IMG/VR virus record: IMGVR_UViG_3300017752_000095
Coordinates: 1 to 30,079 of that record
Length of the DNA stretch: 30,079 nt
DNA from: a virus
Reading direction: 5' to 3' (one strand)
Numbering within the stretch: the stretch's first letter is position 1; each line of letters opens with the position of its first letter. Positions 1 to 8,600 of this stretch are shown here, piece by piece. The position numbers and the translations under genes were made by a program. A model generated the notes under the pieces. It worked only from the letters and a program-made list of their open reading frames with translations. It searched no databases and had not been told where the DNA came from.

Positions 1-1623
1 AACACTGTAGGGCAGAACTACGCTAATACACAAAACCAAACAGTTGACTCAATGGGGAACATTACTACCACCAACCCTGACGGATCAACGACGACCACAT
101 TAAGCCAAGCACAACAAGACTTAAACATTGCCCGTGACACTAACGACTCGGCAGGCAAGTTGGCTGACAGAATCCAAGCCGCGATAGACTCTGGCCAGTA
201 CGACCCAAACCAGCCAATGGACGATATGAACGTATCACTGGCTATGATAGGAACGGGTGTCGTAGACAACAACATATCTAAATCAGAGCGTCTAGCCGCT
301 CTGGAAGAGTTTGGTAGAAGAACTGCTGTGGCTGGCCAGATGAAGGGTGGCTACAACTTTGGCTTCATGGGGCCACCAAACGTGAACGACATTATGAACA
401 ACAACCCTGACATGACCCAACAAGACATAGTGGACGCTATGGCTAGGGGGTTCAACGCTCAGACAGGAACAAAAGGTGTCGGCTATAATGTGTTCGGTAA
501 GACTGGCACAGTTGGCAAGGGTTTGTTTGGTGATGTGTTTGGAGTAGACGTTAATGGAAACTTAGGCATTAGGTCTGGCTGGCAGAACGTCGGCCAAAAT
601 ATGGCCAACACAGCAAAGACTGGTCTTGGTGTTTTGGCATCTGTAAAAGGTGCGCCGAACATAGGGGCGGCCATCCAAGGCTTTAATTTCAACACAATGT
701 CTCCGCTTTCTAATTACGACTATACGAAAGAAAACTATGACCCCAACGCTCCAAAAGGAGCGAACATGGATGTGAACTACAATATAACAGATGCTTTGCT
801 TGGAAAATTTGTAGACCCTGTTACTAGCAAAGCACTTAGCCCACTTGCTAAAGGGATATACGGCGCTACTAACAACATAGCAATTACAGGCGCGTCTATG
901 GGCAAAATTCAAGACATGGTGAACCAAGAGATTAAGGGGGTTCTTGCAGAAGCTGGGGTAAAAGATACTGTCAACGTCGGCAGTATTGATTTGGATAGTG
1001 GGTCTATCAATGGCCCAAACAATACGTCAGCTTCTGGCAAAGGTACGGCTCCAAAAGGTTCGGCTACAGCAGACTTGCAATCAGACATATCTAGTCAAGT
1101 AAACTCTGCCGCCCAACAAAGCTTGGACAACAAAAGCTCATCTAACTTTTCAGTTGAGTCAACCTCTTCTGGTAGCTCTGGGACCGACACGTCTTTTGCA
1201 AACAACAATAAGTCTGGCTCCATCCCTAGCAATACCACCACTATGGCTGGCACTAGCAACGTATCGGATAGTGCCGCAACATATAACGACAAAGATGGGA
1301 ACATGTCTCCTATCTCTAGCAACCCTAGCACTCCTGCTACCACCAACGACAACGCTGGTGACAGTTGGGAGGCAATTGGGGAGCAGATACAAAACATCAT
1401 AACCGAAGGGCAGAACAGTTCTGCTAATGTACTTAGCCCGATATCGTACAACAGTCCTACTACCTCCTCACGTCGCGGTGGCCTACGTGGTATTGGGGCA
1501 GGCATGTTGACGCGAGGGAAGAACAGAGACTACGGTTCTGCTACATTTAGAACAGCGAGCAAGAATGAGATAGACCGAGGCGCAAGGCGCTCTGGGTTTG
1601 GCAACGGAATTATGTTCGGTTAA
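1..1623 (+). CDS. Ser/Asn/Gly-rich virion-type protein, 5' end cut off
   Basis: The reading frame is open from the left edge, so the N-terminus lies outside the window; 540 residues are visible. The first ATG seen (position 52) has no ribosome binding site and is probably internal. The visible N-terminal two thirds is Gly/Asn-rich with few charged residues. From about position 1000 to 1440 the protein becomes a low-complexity Ser/Thr/Asn linker. It ends in a basic tail, with RRSGFG followed by six residues. No enzyme motif is seen. It is the first of five co-directional genes with short spacers and is followed by AAGGAG and the next ATG. The place just before the ejection-protein-like genes suggests a virion component (tail, needle or internal protein). 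I do not recognise the family. Confidence 0.75.
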   Translation, partial: NTVGQNYANTQNQTVDSMGNITTTNPDGSTTTTLSQAQQDLNIARDTNDSAGKLADRIQAAIDSGQYDPNQPMDDMNVSLAMIGTGVVDNNISKSERLAALEEFGRRTAVAGQMKGGYNFGFMGPPNVNDIMNNNPDMTQQDIVDAMARGFNAQTGTKGVGYNVFGKTGTVGKGLFGDVFGVDVNGNLGIRSGWQNVGQNMANTAKTGLGVLASVKGAPNIGAAIQGFNFNTMSPLSNYDYTKENYDPNAPKGANMDVNYNITDALLGKFVDPVTSKALSPLAKGIYGATNNIAITGASMGKIQDMVNQEIKGVLAEAGVKDTVNVGSIDLDSGSINGPNNTSASGKGTAPKGSATADLQSDISSQVNSAAQQSLDNKSSSNFSVESTSSGSSGTDTSFANNNKSGSIPSNTTTMAGTSNVSDSAATYNDKDGNMSPISSNPSTPATTNDNAGDSWEAIGEQIQNIITEGQNSSANVLSPISYNSPTTSSRRGGLRGIGAGMLTRGKNRDYGSATFRTASKNEIDRGARRSGFGNGIMFG

Positions 1624-1634
1624 AGGAGAACACT

Positions 1635-2429
1635 ATGGGCGATACAGGATCAAACTCTAACGGGCCAGCACAAGGACCACCACAAGGGTACGTTGCGAAC
1701 ACGAATAAAAGTGTTTCATGGGGCGGGCCTAAAGGCCCGAACGACGACATGGGTGGTGGCGGCGATGACAACAATGGCAGTTACAGACCTAGAGGCAGTC
1801 AAGTAAGCTCTAGCAACGCATCGAATATACCGAACTACAAATACATCACGAACTTTCTTAGTGAGGCTCAGTCTACTGAGTTTCGTGAAGGGGAGCGTAG
1901 AGACGTTGGAGACCCTACTGGTGACAAAGAGTTCTTAGGAAAAAACAGAATCCTTGGAGACGAGACAGTATTAACTGGCATGACACCTTTCGACAACAGC
2001 AAGCGAGGTCAGTTCTTAAAAGGACAAGGCTCTGGGTTCGCTTCTGAGGTTTCTGAAGATGGTTCGGTGGAACAACAAATGGGTTCTGCTACACCTGGTG
2101 GAGAGATCGGGGAAGGACAGCAAGGCTTCGGCGCACGAGCATTAGGCGGTAGCGACAATGTTGTGGAAAACATGGCTCCTCCTGGCGCGGAGCAGACGGA
2201 AACTCCAGTTGGTCAAAACCAATCTGACTTACAGGCTGACCCAAACATTCCACAACTAGGCCCAGGCCAATCAATTGTTCCAGACGTGAACTACGTTTTG
2301 CCGACTGCGGGTCAACAGCAGATCATTGCGTTCTCTCCGAACGATCCTCAAGCTATGTACACGGCTCGTGGTCCGCTGTCACGTAACCTTACAACAGCCC
2401 GCTCTGGTTTCGGAATGAAGTATCTATAG
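1635..2429 (+). CDS. Gly/Asn-rich hypothetical virion-type protein (264 aa)
   Basis: Starts at an ATG preceded by AAAGGAG at a good distance, 11 bases after the stop of the upstream gene. The N-terminal 60 residues are Gly/Pro/Asn/Ser-rich and look disordered (GGGGDDNNGSY). The middle is acidic and polar, with no transmembrane segment and no catalytic motif. The last residues are TTARSGFGMKYL; the RSGFG piece also occurs near the C-terminus of the preceding protein. It sits between a Ser/Asn-rich protein and a gp14-like protein, so a structural or assembly role is inferred from position only. Family not recognised. Confidence 0.8.
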   Translation: MGDTGSNSNGPAQGPPQGYVANTNKSVSWGGPKGPNDDMGGGGDDNNGSYRPRGSQVSSSNASNIPNYKYITNFLSEAQSTEFREGERRDVGDPTGDKEFLGKNRILGDETVLTGMTPFDNSKRGQFLKGQGSGFASEVSEDGSVEQQMGSATPGGEIGEGQQGFGARALGGSDNVVENMAPPGAEQTETPVGQNQSDLQADPNIPQLGPGQSIVPDVNYVLPTAGQQQIIAFSPNDPQAMYTARGPLSRNLTTARSGFGMKYL

Positions 2430-2438
2430 GAGAAGAAG

Positions 2439-3362
2439 ATGGCTGGTATTGGTGAATTTTTGGGTAAGGGCTTGAACTCTCTGTACGGTAATGATGCCAA
2501 CGGAGACCCTACAAGAGCAGGCATGTGGGCGCAAACAGTGGGCGCTGGGTACGATTACTACGAAGCCCAGAAACGGGCTAAGGAGGATCGTCGTGAATAC
2601 GAAGATGCTTTGGCTCGTCAGCAGGCCATAACCAATCAACAGCTACAGTTGGCACAACGACGAGCCGCTGAAGAGCAGTCTCTTCGTGGCGGGATTGTGA
2701 ACCGTTCACAGATGCTTGAGCAAGCCATCAACCAAGCTCGTTTGGCTATGGGGCAACTTCCAGCAGTTACTCAGAACGACATAAACCAAAATTACCAGCA
2801 AATACGTGGTATGTATCAAGACGACTTAAACAAAACAATAGACAGAGTTAGTTCACAGGGCTTTGCCGAAGCGATATCTAATGGCATGGACAGGTCAGAT
2901 AGGTTCAGGGATGAGCAAAGAGACTTGTCTCAGACTTATGCTAGTGAGCTTCGTAAGATGGATCAGGAGGCTTACAATGCCGCTATTAACAGAGTTGGAA
3001 CTAACCAGCAAACGCTTATGGACGGGCGCAAAAACGTATATGCAGACATTGGCTCAGGGTATCAGACTGGGATTGATAACCTTAAAGATGTTATGCCTAC
3101 GAACGCGGGTTCAGCGTACAGTAATGCTTCGTCGTCTGCGGGAGACTATCGCAGTGAAGTTGGAGAAACTGCTGAAGACAGTATGGCGGGTGAAGGAACG
3201 GCTCGTGCAAACCTTGGAAAGTATGGTGGGAACATGGACTTCCTACTCGGCAAAGGTGATTACGAGAATCCTAACGAAACTAAAATTGCGGAACAACAAC
3301 AGACAATAAATGACTTACAGGCAAGAATAGACCGTCTTGGCCTTTCCAACGGTGGTAAATAG
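2439..3362 (+). CDS. Internal virion (ejection) protein, T7 gp14-like in character
   Basis: 307 residues, ATG preceded by TAGGAGAAGAAG. The N-terminus is glycine-rich (GIGEFLGKGLNSLYG). A long Gln/Arg/Glu/Ala helical stretch follows at about residues 40-110, likely coiled coil, then further polar helices and a short C-terminal coiled coil (KIAEQQQTINDLQARIDRL). This pattern, with a small Gly-rich head followed by a helical body, is common in the smallest podovirus ejection protein. The gene order small, then 742 aa, then giant also matches T7 gp14-gp15-gp16. The role would be forming part of the channel through the host envelope during DNA delivery. The assignment rests on order and composition, not on a diagnostic motif. 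Confidence 0.6.
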   Translation: MAGIGEFLGKGLNSLYGNDANGDPTRAGMWAQTVGAGYDYYEAQKRAKEDRREYEDALARQQAITNQQLQLAQRRAAEEQSLRGGIVNRSQMLEQAINQARLAMGQLPAVTQNDINQNYQQIRGMYQDDLNKTIDRVSSQGFAEAISNGMDRSDRFRDEQRDLSQTYASELRKMDQEAYNAAINRVGTNQQTLMDGRKNVYADIGSGYQTGIDNLKDVMPTNAGSAYSNASSSAGDYRSEVGETAEDSMAGEGTARANLGKYGGNMDFLLGKGDYENPNETKIAEQQQTINDLQARIDRLGLSNGGK

Positions 3363-3372
3363 GTAAACAAAT

Positions 3373-5601
3373 ATGGCAAAGTTTTTTACGTCAGCCAATG
3401 ATGCGTTCACAAAGCAAGAAGATCGTATCTATGACAAACGCAAAAAGAATAGAGAAGACTTCTTAGCATACCGCAAGATGAAGGCTTCTATGGGGGAAGA
3501 CGTAACCGCGAAAGAACTAGACGGGTTCCGTCGAAGCATTGCTGGAGGCGACGCTTTCTTTCTGCGCGACCTCCCTTCTGGCGCGATGATGAAGAAACTT
3601 GCTGACAGAACCAACACGTTAGCCTTGAACACTCGCTCCAAAGAAGAGGCGCAAGTGATGGAAGACCGTAAAAAGGCTGACGACAGTTGGAATAGTTTTT
3701 TGGGCTACCACTCAAATGTTGATGTCACTGACGAAAAAGAACTTACAAAGCTAAAAACAGATTGGATGGCGGGCTTTCCAGACAGACCAGAAATGGCAGA
3801 GTCAATGTGGGAACGTCGCTCTAAAAATATTCCTGAACAGCATGCCCAGATTAGAACAAAGTCTGTCCAAGATTACTTGGACGGCCCGTTAAAGAATGTG
3901 GAAGATGTTGAGACTGCCCAAAGCATAATGGACGCTAATAACGTAGCGGGTTGGAAGCAAAATTTAGTTAAGATAGAAATTAAAAGGAAGCAAGACGCTC
4001 TAACAGCCATAGCCGTAGCTGACGCAAACAAGCTGGTAGTGGGTTACAGCGGCGAAAAACTAAGACACATGGACGAAACGCAGATAGGGAACTTGGCTTC
4101 AGAGATAATTGCTGGGTCAAAGTACAACCTTGCGACAGATAGCGAAGAATATAAAACTCTACATGCAAGCATTGTAGCGTCTCTTACAACAAGGCAATCT
4201 CAAGCAAACGCCAGCAAAGTAGAGACAGACGAAAGGGAGTTCAGCACTCACATTCTTTCAAAGGATAGTGAGTTTGCAAAAACTGTGGCGGCCAAAGGGT
4301 ACGACGACGACGATGTTCTTCAAGCCTACAACATGGCTCGTGAAACTTATGACCTACCTACCGCCGCCAACGCTCAAGACGTAGAGTACCTGAAGTGGGT
4401 AGAAGCCGCCGAGAGAGCTATAGGCACTCAGTACCAGACGGAGTGGGACGCAGAGCAAGTTAAGATAGATACAAAAATTGAAGCGGCACTTGTCGCCGCT
4501 AAAGCACGGGTGGACACACTCGCTGGCATGCCTGAGTTTGCAGAAGGTGGCGCAGGGTTTGCCACAATGACAGCGGTCGCTCAAAATTACGTTATGGTCC
4601 AAGATGCCTTTGGTGTTGCGAGTGCATTGAAAGCCAGATTTGGAGAAGAGAAATTGACGAGCGGAACCGTAGACGATGCTCGTGAAATGCTGAACTTCCT
4701 TGTGGCTTCTGGCATGGTAAAGACAACCGTTGCATTTCAGGCAGAGCAAAGAGCCGAGTTGACTACTAACGCTATCCCGCCAGGCACAGACTTGGAAGTT
4801 TGGTATGCTAATGAAGAAGGGGAATACGAAAAGCAGTTTGCGGATGCAATTGAACTAGCCTTCACTACTAACTTGAAGTTTGGAGACAGTCCAGAAGAAG
4901 TCATTACTAAAAAGCAACAGCTTGTAGAGGCTATGGTAAATCAGCTTGAGTTAGACTTACGTAAGACCTTGCAAAGCAAAGGAGCTTTCAGGGGTTTAAC
5001 CGAGTCTGAGATAACTACTAAGCATAACGAGGTAACAAATAGAGTTCTTGAACATGTTAGTCAGATACTTGCTGAACCCAAGAACAGCACGGGTCGTCCT
5101 TCAATTATTAAACACCCAACACTTGAGTTGTTTGGAAGTAGCAATAATACATACAAAGCTCTTAACGGTTCAGATCAGTTCAAAGACACTAATGGCGAGC
5201 CTCTGGCAGTGGGTAAGTTCTACAAATACGACCAGAAGACTGGTTCCCTTACTCCTGTCTCTCAGGGTGCGGTCAGAAATCTACCGCCACTTACTCCGAA
5301 CCCGAACAGTCCGACAGGCTTTAACCCGTCAGCGCGGATGCGGACGGCTTTCGCAAGGATCAACAACAAGACAGACATGGTATTCGGGTTCAGCCCTGAC
5401 CCAACTATCGGGATTAGACCCAACGGTCCATTCGATACGCCAGCCGATTGGCTTAGTAGTGTAGTCATGCAAATGGCACAATCCTATAGAGACCAAGGAA
5501 CGGCGATTTCTGATCGGGCTTTCTACGACATGATTGGTGCGCCAGGTGCGTCTTCGTATGGGTTAGCCTCCTCCAACTTTAGCGATGACCCTAATAAGTA
5601 G
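3373..5601 (+). CDS. Internal virion (ejection) protein, T7 gp15-like in position and size
   Basis: 742 residues, starting at an ATG 11 bases after the previous stop. The ribosome binding site is weak (TAGGTAAACAAAT). Most of the protein is charged, Ala/Glu/Lys-rich and predicted helical by eye from about residue 20 to 590. It ends in a more Pro/Gly/Asn-rich C-terminal region (LPPLTPNPNSPTGFNP). No signal peptide, transmembrane segment or catalytic motif is evident. T7 gp15 is 747 aa and also lies between gp14 and the giant gp16, so length and order fit an ejection protein. The stop codon TAG is followed directly by a second TAG and forms part of a small hairpin. Confidence 0.6.
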   Translation: MAKFFTSANDAFTKQEDRIYDKRKKNREDFLAYRKMKASMGEDVTAKELDGFRRSIAGGDAFFLRDLPSGAMMKKLADRTNTLALNTRSKEEAQVMEDRKKADDSWNSFLGYHSNVDVTDEKELTKLKTDWMAGFPDRPEMAESMWERRSKNIPEQHAQIRTKSVQDYLDGPLKNVEDVETAQSIMDANNVAGWKQNLVKIEIKRKQDALTAIAVADANKLVVGYSGEKLRHMDETQIGNLASEIIAGSKYNLATDSEEYKTLHASIVASLTTRQSQANASKVETDEREFSTHILSKDSEFAKTVAAKGYDDDDVLQAYNMARETYDLPTAANAQDVEYLKWVEAAERAIGTQYQTEWDAEQVKIDTKIEAALVAAKARVDTLAGMPEFAEGGAGFATMTAVAQNYVMVQDAFGVASALKARFGEEKLTSGTVDDAREMLNFLVASGMVKTTVAFQAEQRAELTTNAIPPGTDLEVWYANEEGEYEKQFADAIELAFTTNLKFGDSPEEVITKKQQLVEAMVNQLELDLRKTLQSKGAFRGLTESEITTKHNEVTNRVLEHVSQILAEPKNSTGRPSIIKHPTLELFGSSNNTYKALNGSDQFKDTNGEPLAVGKFYKYDQKTGSLTPVSQGAVRNLPPLTPNPNSPTGFNPSARMRTAFARINNKTDMVFGFSPDPTIGIRPNGPFDTPADWLSSVVMQMAQSYRDQGTAISDRAFYDMIGAPGASSYGLASSNFSDDPNK

Positions 5602-5616
5602 TAGGGACGACTACTA
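5599..5616 (+). promoter_or_regulatory. Small hairpin over the stop codon, followed by an A-run
   Basis: TAGTAG (5599-5604) pairs perfectly with CTACTA (5611-5616) across a six-base loop, and eight A residues follow. The stem contains the stop codon of the 742-aa gene. The T-run needed for a terminator is absent on the plus strand and lies on the wrong side for the minus strand, so I do not call it a terminator. It may affect mRNA processing or stability. Confidence 0.4.
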
Positions 5617-5625
5617 AAAAAAATA

Positions 5626-5674
5626 GCGATACTCTTGGTCTTAGTAACAACCACTGAGAAAACTGGAGTATCGC
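5626..5674 (+). promoter_or_regulatory. Long hairpin that hides the ribosome binding site of the giant gene
   Basis: GCGATACTC (5626-5634) is perfectly complementary to GAGTATCGC (5666-5674). Inside it, TCTTAGT can pair with ACTGAGA (one G-U pair) around a seven-base loop. The right arm contains most of the only good Shine-Dalgarno sequence (GGAG, 5665-5668) and ends one base before the GTG start codon at 5676. Folding would therefore block initiation. Translational control of the downstream gene is an inference from this geometry. Confidence 0.6.
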
Positions 5675-5675
5675 A

Positions 5676-8600
5676 GTGCCATACGTACACAAAGGCAAAG
5701 GTCTTGACAGCCTAAACAACACCCCTACCGATGATTCAAGCTACTCATCTAGTGATTATGCATCTAACCTAACATCAGAAACTGCGAAGAATCTTCTCAG
5801 CGATAACAGGTTCTTAAAGGATTTGTATGACTACTACGGAGAAAGAGACGGCAAGTCTTTCCGTGGTGCAGATGAGGTCGTTGAATATTACCTAAACGAT
5901 AGACGGTGGAGAAACAACAACAGTATATCTATCGGTAAAGACGTTTACGACGCATACAATTCTTCAGATTCCCAGACCAAACGGTTAGCTAGAATACAGC
6001 AAGTGTACGACCAACTACCTTTTGGGGTAGACGGCGCGGCAGAAGCTATCTTTGAAACTGGCGCGGCAATGTTGGCTGACCCGCTGAACCTTATTGGTTT
6101 CGGCGCTGGTGGACAGGCGGCTCGTTTAGCCGCTGGAACTGCGGCCAAGGGTCTAACCAAATCTCAGATTTCTCAGAAAGCTATGGGGGCCGCTATAAAA
6201 AGCGGTGCAACAGGAGAGGCTGTAGCTAGTGGTATAACTGAAGGCATTGCCGACATCGGCATACAGAACAGAAACGTAGGTCTTGGGTTACAAGAAGACG
6301 TTAGTTTGCTACGTGCGGGTGGCGCGGCTCTAGGCGGCGCGGTAACAGGCGGCGCACTTGGCGGCGCATTTGGTCTAGGCGGTGCAGTTACTCCTAACAT
6401 ACCAGGCGCGAGTAAAGTTCCTTTTCTCGGCAAGATGCTTTCAGACACGAACGCCAGAAAAGCTGGTAAGGCGGGCATTACTCAGTTAGACGACGAAGGC
6501 ATAAAACAGCTTAGTGATAAGGTTGGTTCAAACCTGAACCGAAACTCCATCACTCGCGGCATGGCTGACCGTGCGGCAAATGCGGCTGGCAGAGTAACGC
6601 CAGAGGGCAATTTACAACTTCAGCCCACGCCTCGCACAAACATGCTTGAAGACGAAAACCCTCCCATCGACTTCAATGAAGCTGGTGAAGGAGAAGTCTT
6701 AGCCACCCTGAAAGACAAAACAGAACAAGAACTGGACAGCCAGCGCAAAGAACGCCAGTCCCTCATTGATGAGGGAGACACAGAGGGCGCTGAGAAAGCA
6801 GAACGCGGTCCTATAAATACAGCACAGCGCAAGCTTCAGCGCATAGACTTCGTAAGTAGGTGGCCTCAAACGCGAGAGCAAAACCAAATTGCGATAGAGG
6901 CTGAGACAGCCAAGCTACAAGCGGCAGGACAAACAACAAGCCCTGAGCTTGAGCGTTTGCAAAAAGCTCAACGTGATGGAGAAAACGGCTACCAAGACTT
7001 TGTTGGTAGAGCGCGGAGCCAACTCAGCGCTGGCGACAGCATGGCCGCCTCAAGAATTGACGACATCTTTGACCAGCCAAATGAGCTACTTGACCGCGCT
7101 ATAGATGGAGAAGGGTTCACAGTAAGCCCTGCCACAGAAACTCCTGCGGCTCGTGTAGAACTTGATGAGCCTCAAGGAGCAGAAGTAGAGGGACAGCAGT
7201 TCCGTCCTACACCAAATGAAGAAACGGTTGCTGACGCGGCAAGTCCTGTAGCTGAAGAAGCCGCCCCAGAAGCGGACGTAACATTGTCTGCACAAGAGCG
7301 TTTGGATCAGAACAACCAGCGGCTTGACGGGCGTAAGAAGGGAAGCATTGCTTACGAACGTAAGCTCCTTGAGCGTGAGATGGCTAACATGCCTGAAACC
7401 CTTGAGGATGGCTCGGCCAATCCAGAGCTTTTGACTTTGCAAAAAAGAGTGGCAGACATAGACAACGAAGCTGTCACACTAAAAGAGGAGCAACAAAGTC
7501 TTACTAACCAAATCGCTGAAGAGCAAAAGCAATCTACAGATGCGGTTACTAACCCTAACCAAGAGCCTGTCTCCACTCCAGAAGGAACGGCAGAAGCTAG
7601 TGCTGAAACTGCGCCGACACCAGCACCAGAGCCTGTTGTTGATGTCGAGACACAGATCAACGAGTTTATAGACACAGAGTTTTCTCCTACGCTTTCTAAT
7701 ATACGCAGAGAGTTCAACAGCCTTGGCCTACCTAAAGCAAAGTCTTCGGCAATAATCGGAGCCATGCCAAAGGGCAAAGGCACAGAAGCTGTCGAAGCTC
7801 GTCGAGCTATATTCAGAGACACCGTGAACATCATTCGTGGTGAGCAGGAATGGAACTCTATATTAACCAGAACCCAATCTGATAATGGTATCGGAGATGA
7901 GTTGTTCGATGAAGCAATTGCTGACGCTTTGATCGAGTCAATCGTCGGTGACGCTATTCAACCGCAAGCGAAACAAGCACACCGAGAGTGGCGCAACCGC
8001 TCAGTTGGTCGGTACGCAATGGACTTGGAAAATGAGTTCATGGGTCTTGCGACTATTGAAGACATGCTAGAAGTGGTGAAGAACCGTCATGGTGAAGGAG
8101 AGTTCTATAATCTAGTATCTGAGTTCTGGGCTAACGCACAGAAAGGGATATTGCCTTCTCCAGACGACGGGGACTTCATGCCTCGTTTTGTGCAAGAGCA
8201 AATTGCCACCCTGCCTAAAGAGATGCAGACAGAGTGGACTGGCTTTAAGGAAGCTTCTATTCGCAACCTTATGAAGTCTGGCAAGTTGAACAGGGAGACA
8301 GCTATAAAGCTAGTCCGTACTCAAGCGGATGCAATGCTTGATAGGTTCTTACAACAACAAAAGTACATGGCTACCGATCCTATGGGCAACCAGTACAGTG
8401 TACGCCAGTTGGCTACACGTACAACTAGCGCGATAGACATAGACGAGAAGTCAATTAAGGACGGCCACGGCGAACACATTGGCCGTGTTCAACAAAACCT
8501 TAGAAACGTAACTATGGGTAATGGTCGTGCAGGCTCTGGTCGTGATGTAAGCGACAAGACTATTGGCCGTGTGCAATCTTTCCTACGTCAGTCTCCTCAA

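Noticed and set aside
1095-1505. Minus-strand 136-residue open frame inside the first virion gene
   Set aside because: It is antisense to a Ser/Thr-rich low-complexity region, which gives long open frames by composition; no start signal.
2863-3309. Plus-strand 148-residue frame within the 307-aa gene
   Set aside because: Shifted-frame shadow of a gene with a good start and consistent protein character; no ribosome binding site.
5599-5624. Terminator after the 742-aa gene
   Set aside because: The hairpin is followed by A residues on the plus strand; on the minus strand the T-run precedes the stem. The virion genes are probably co-transcribed.
7352-7834. Minus-strand 160-residue frame inside the giant gene
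   Set aside because: Antisense to Ala/Glu-rich coding sequence; Ser/Ala-rich product without start signal or motif.
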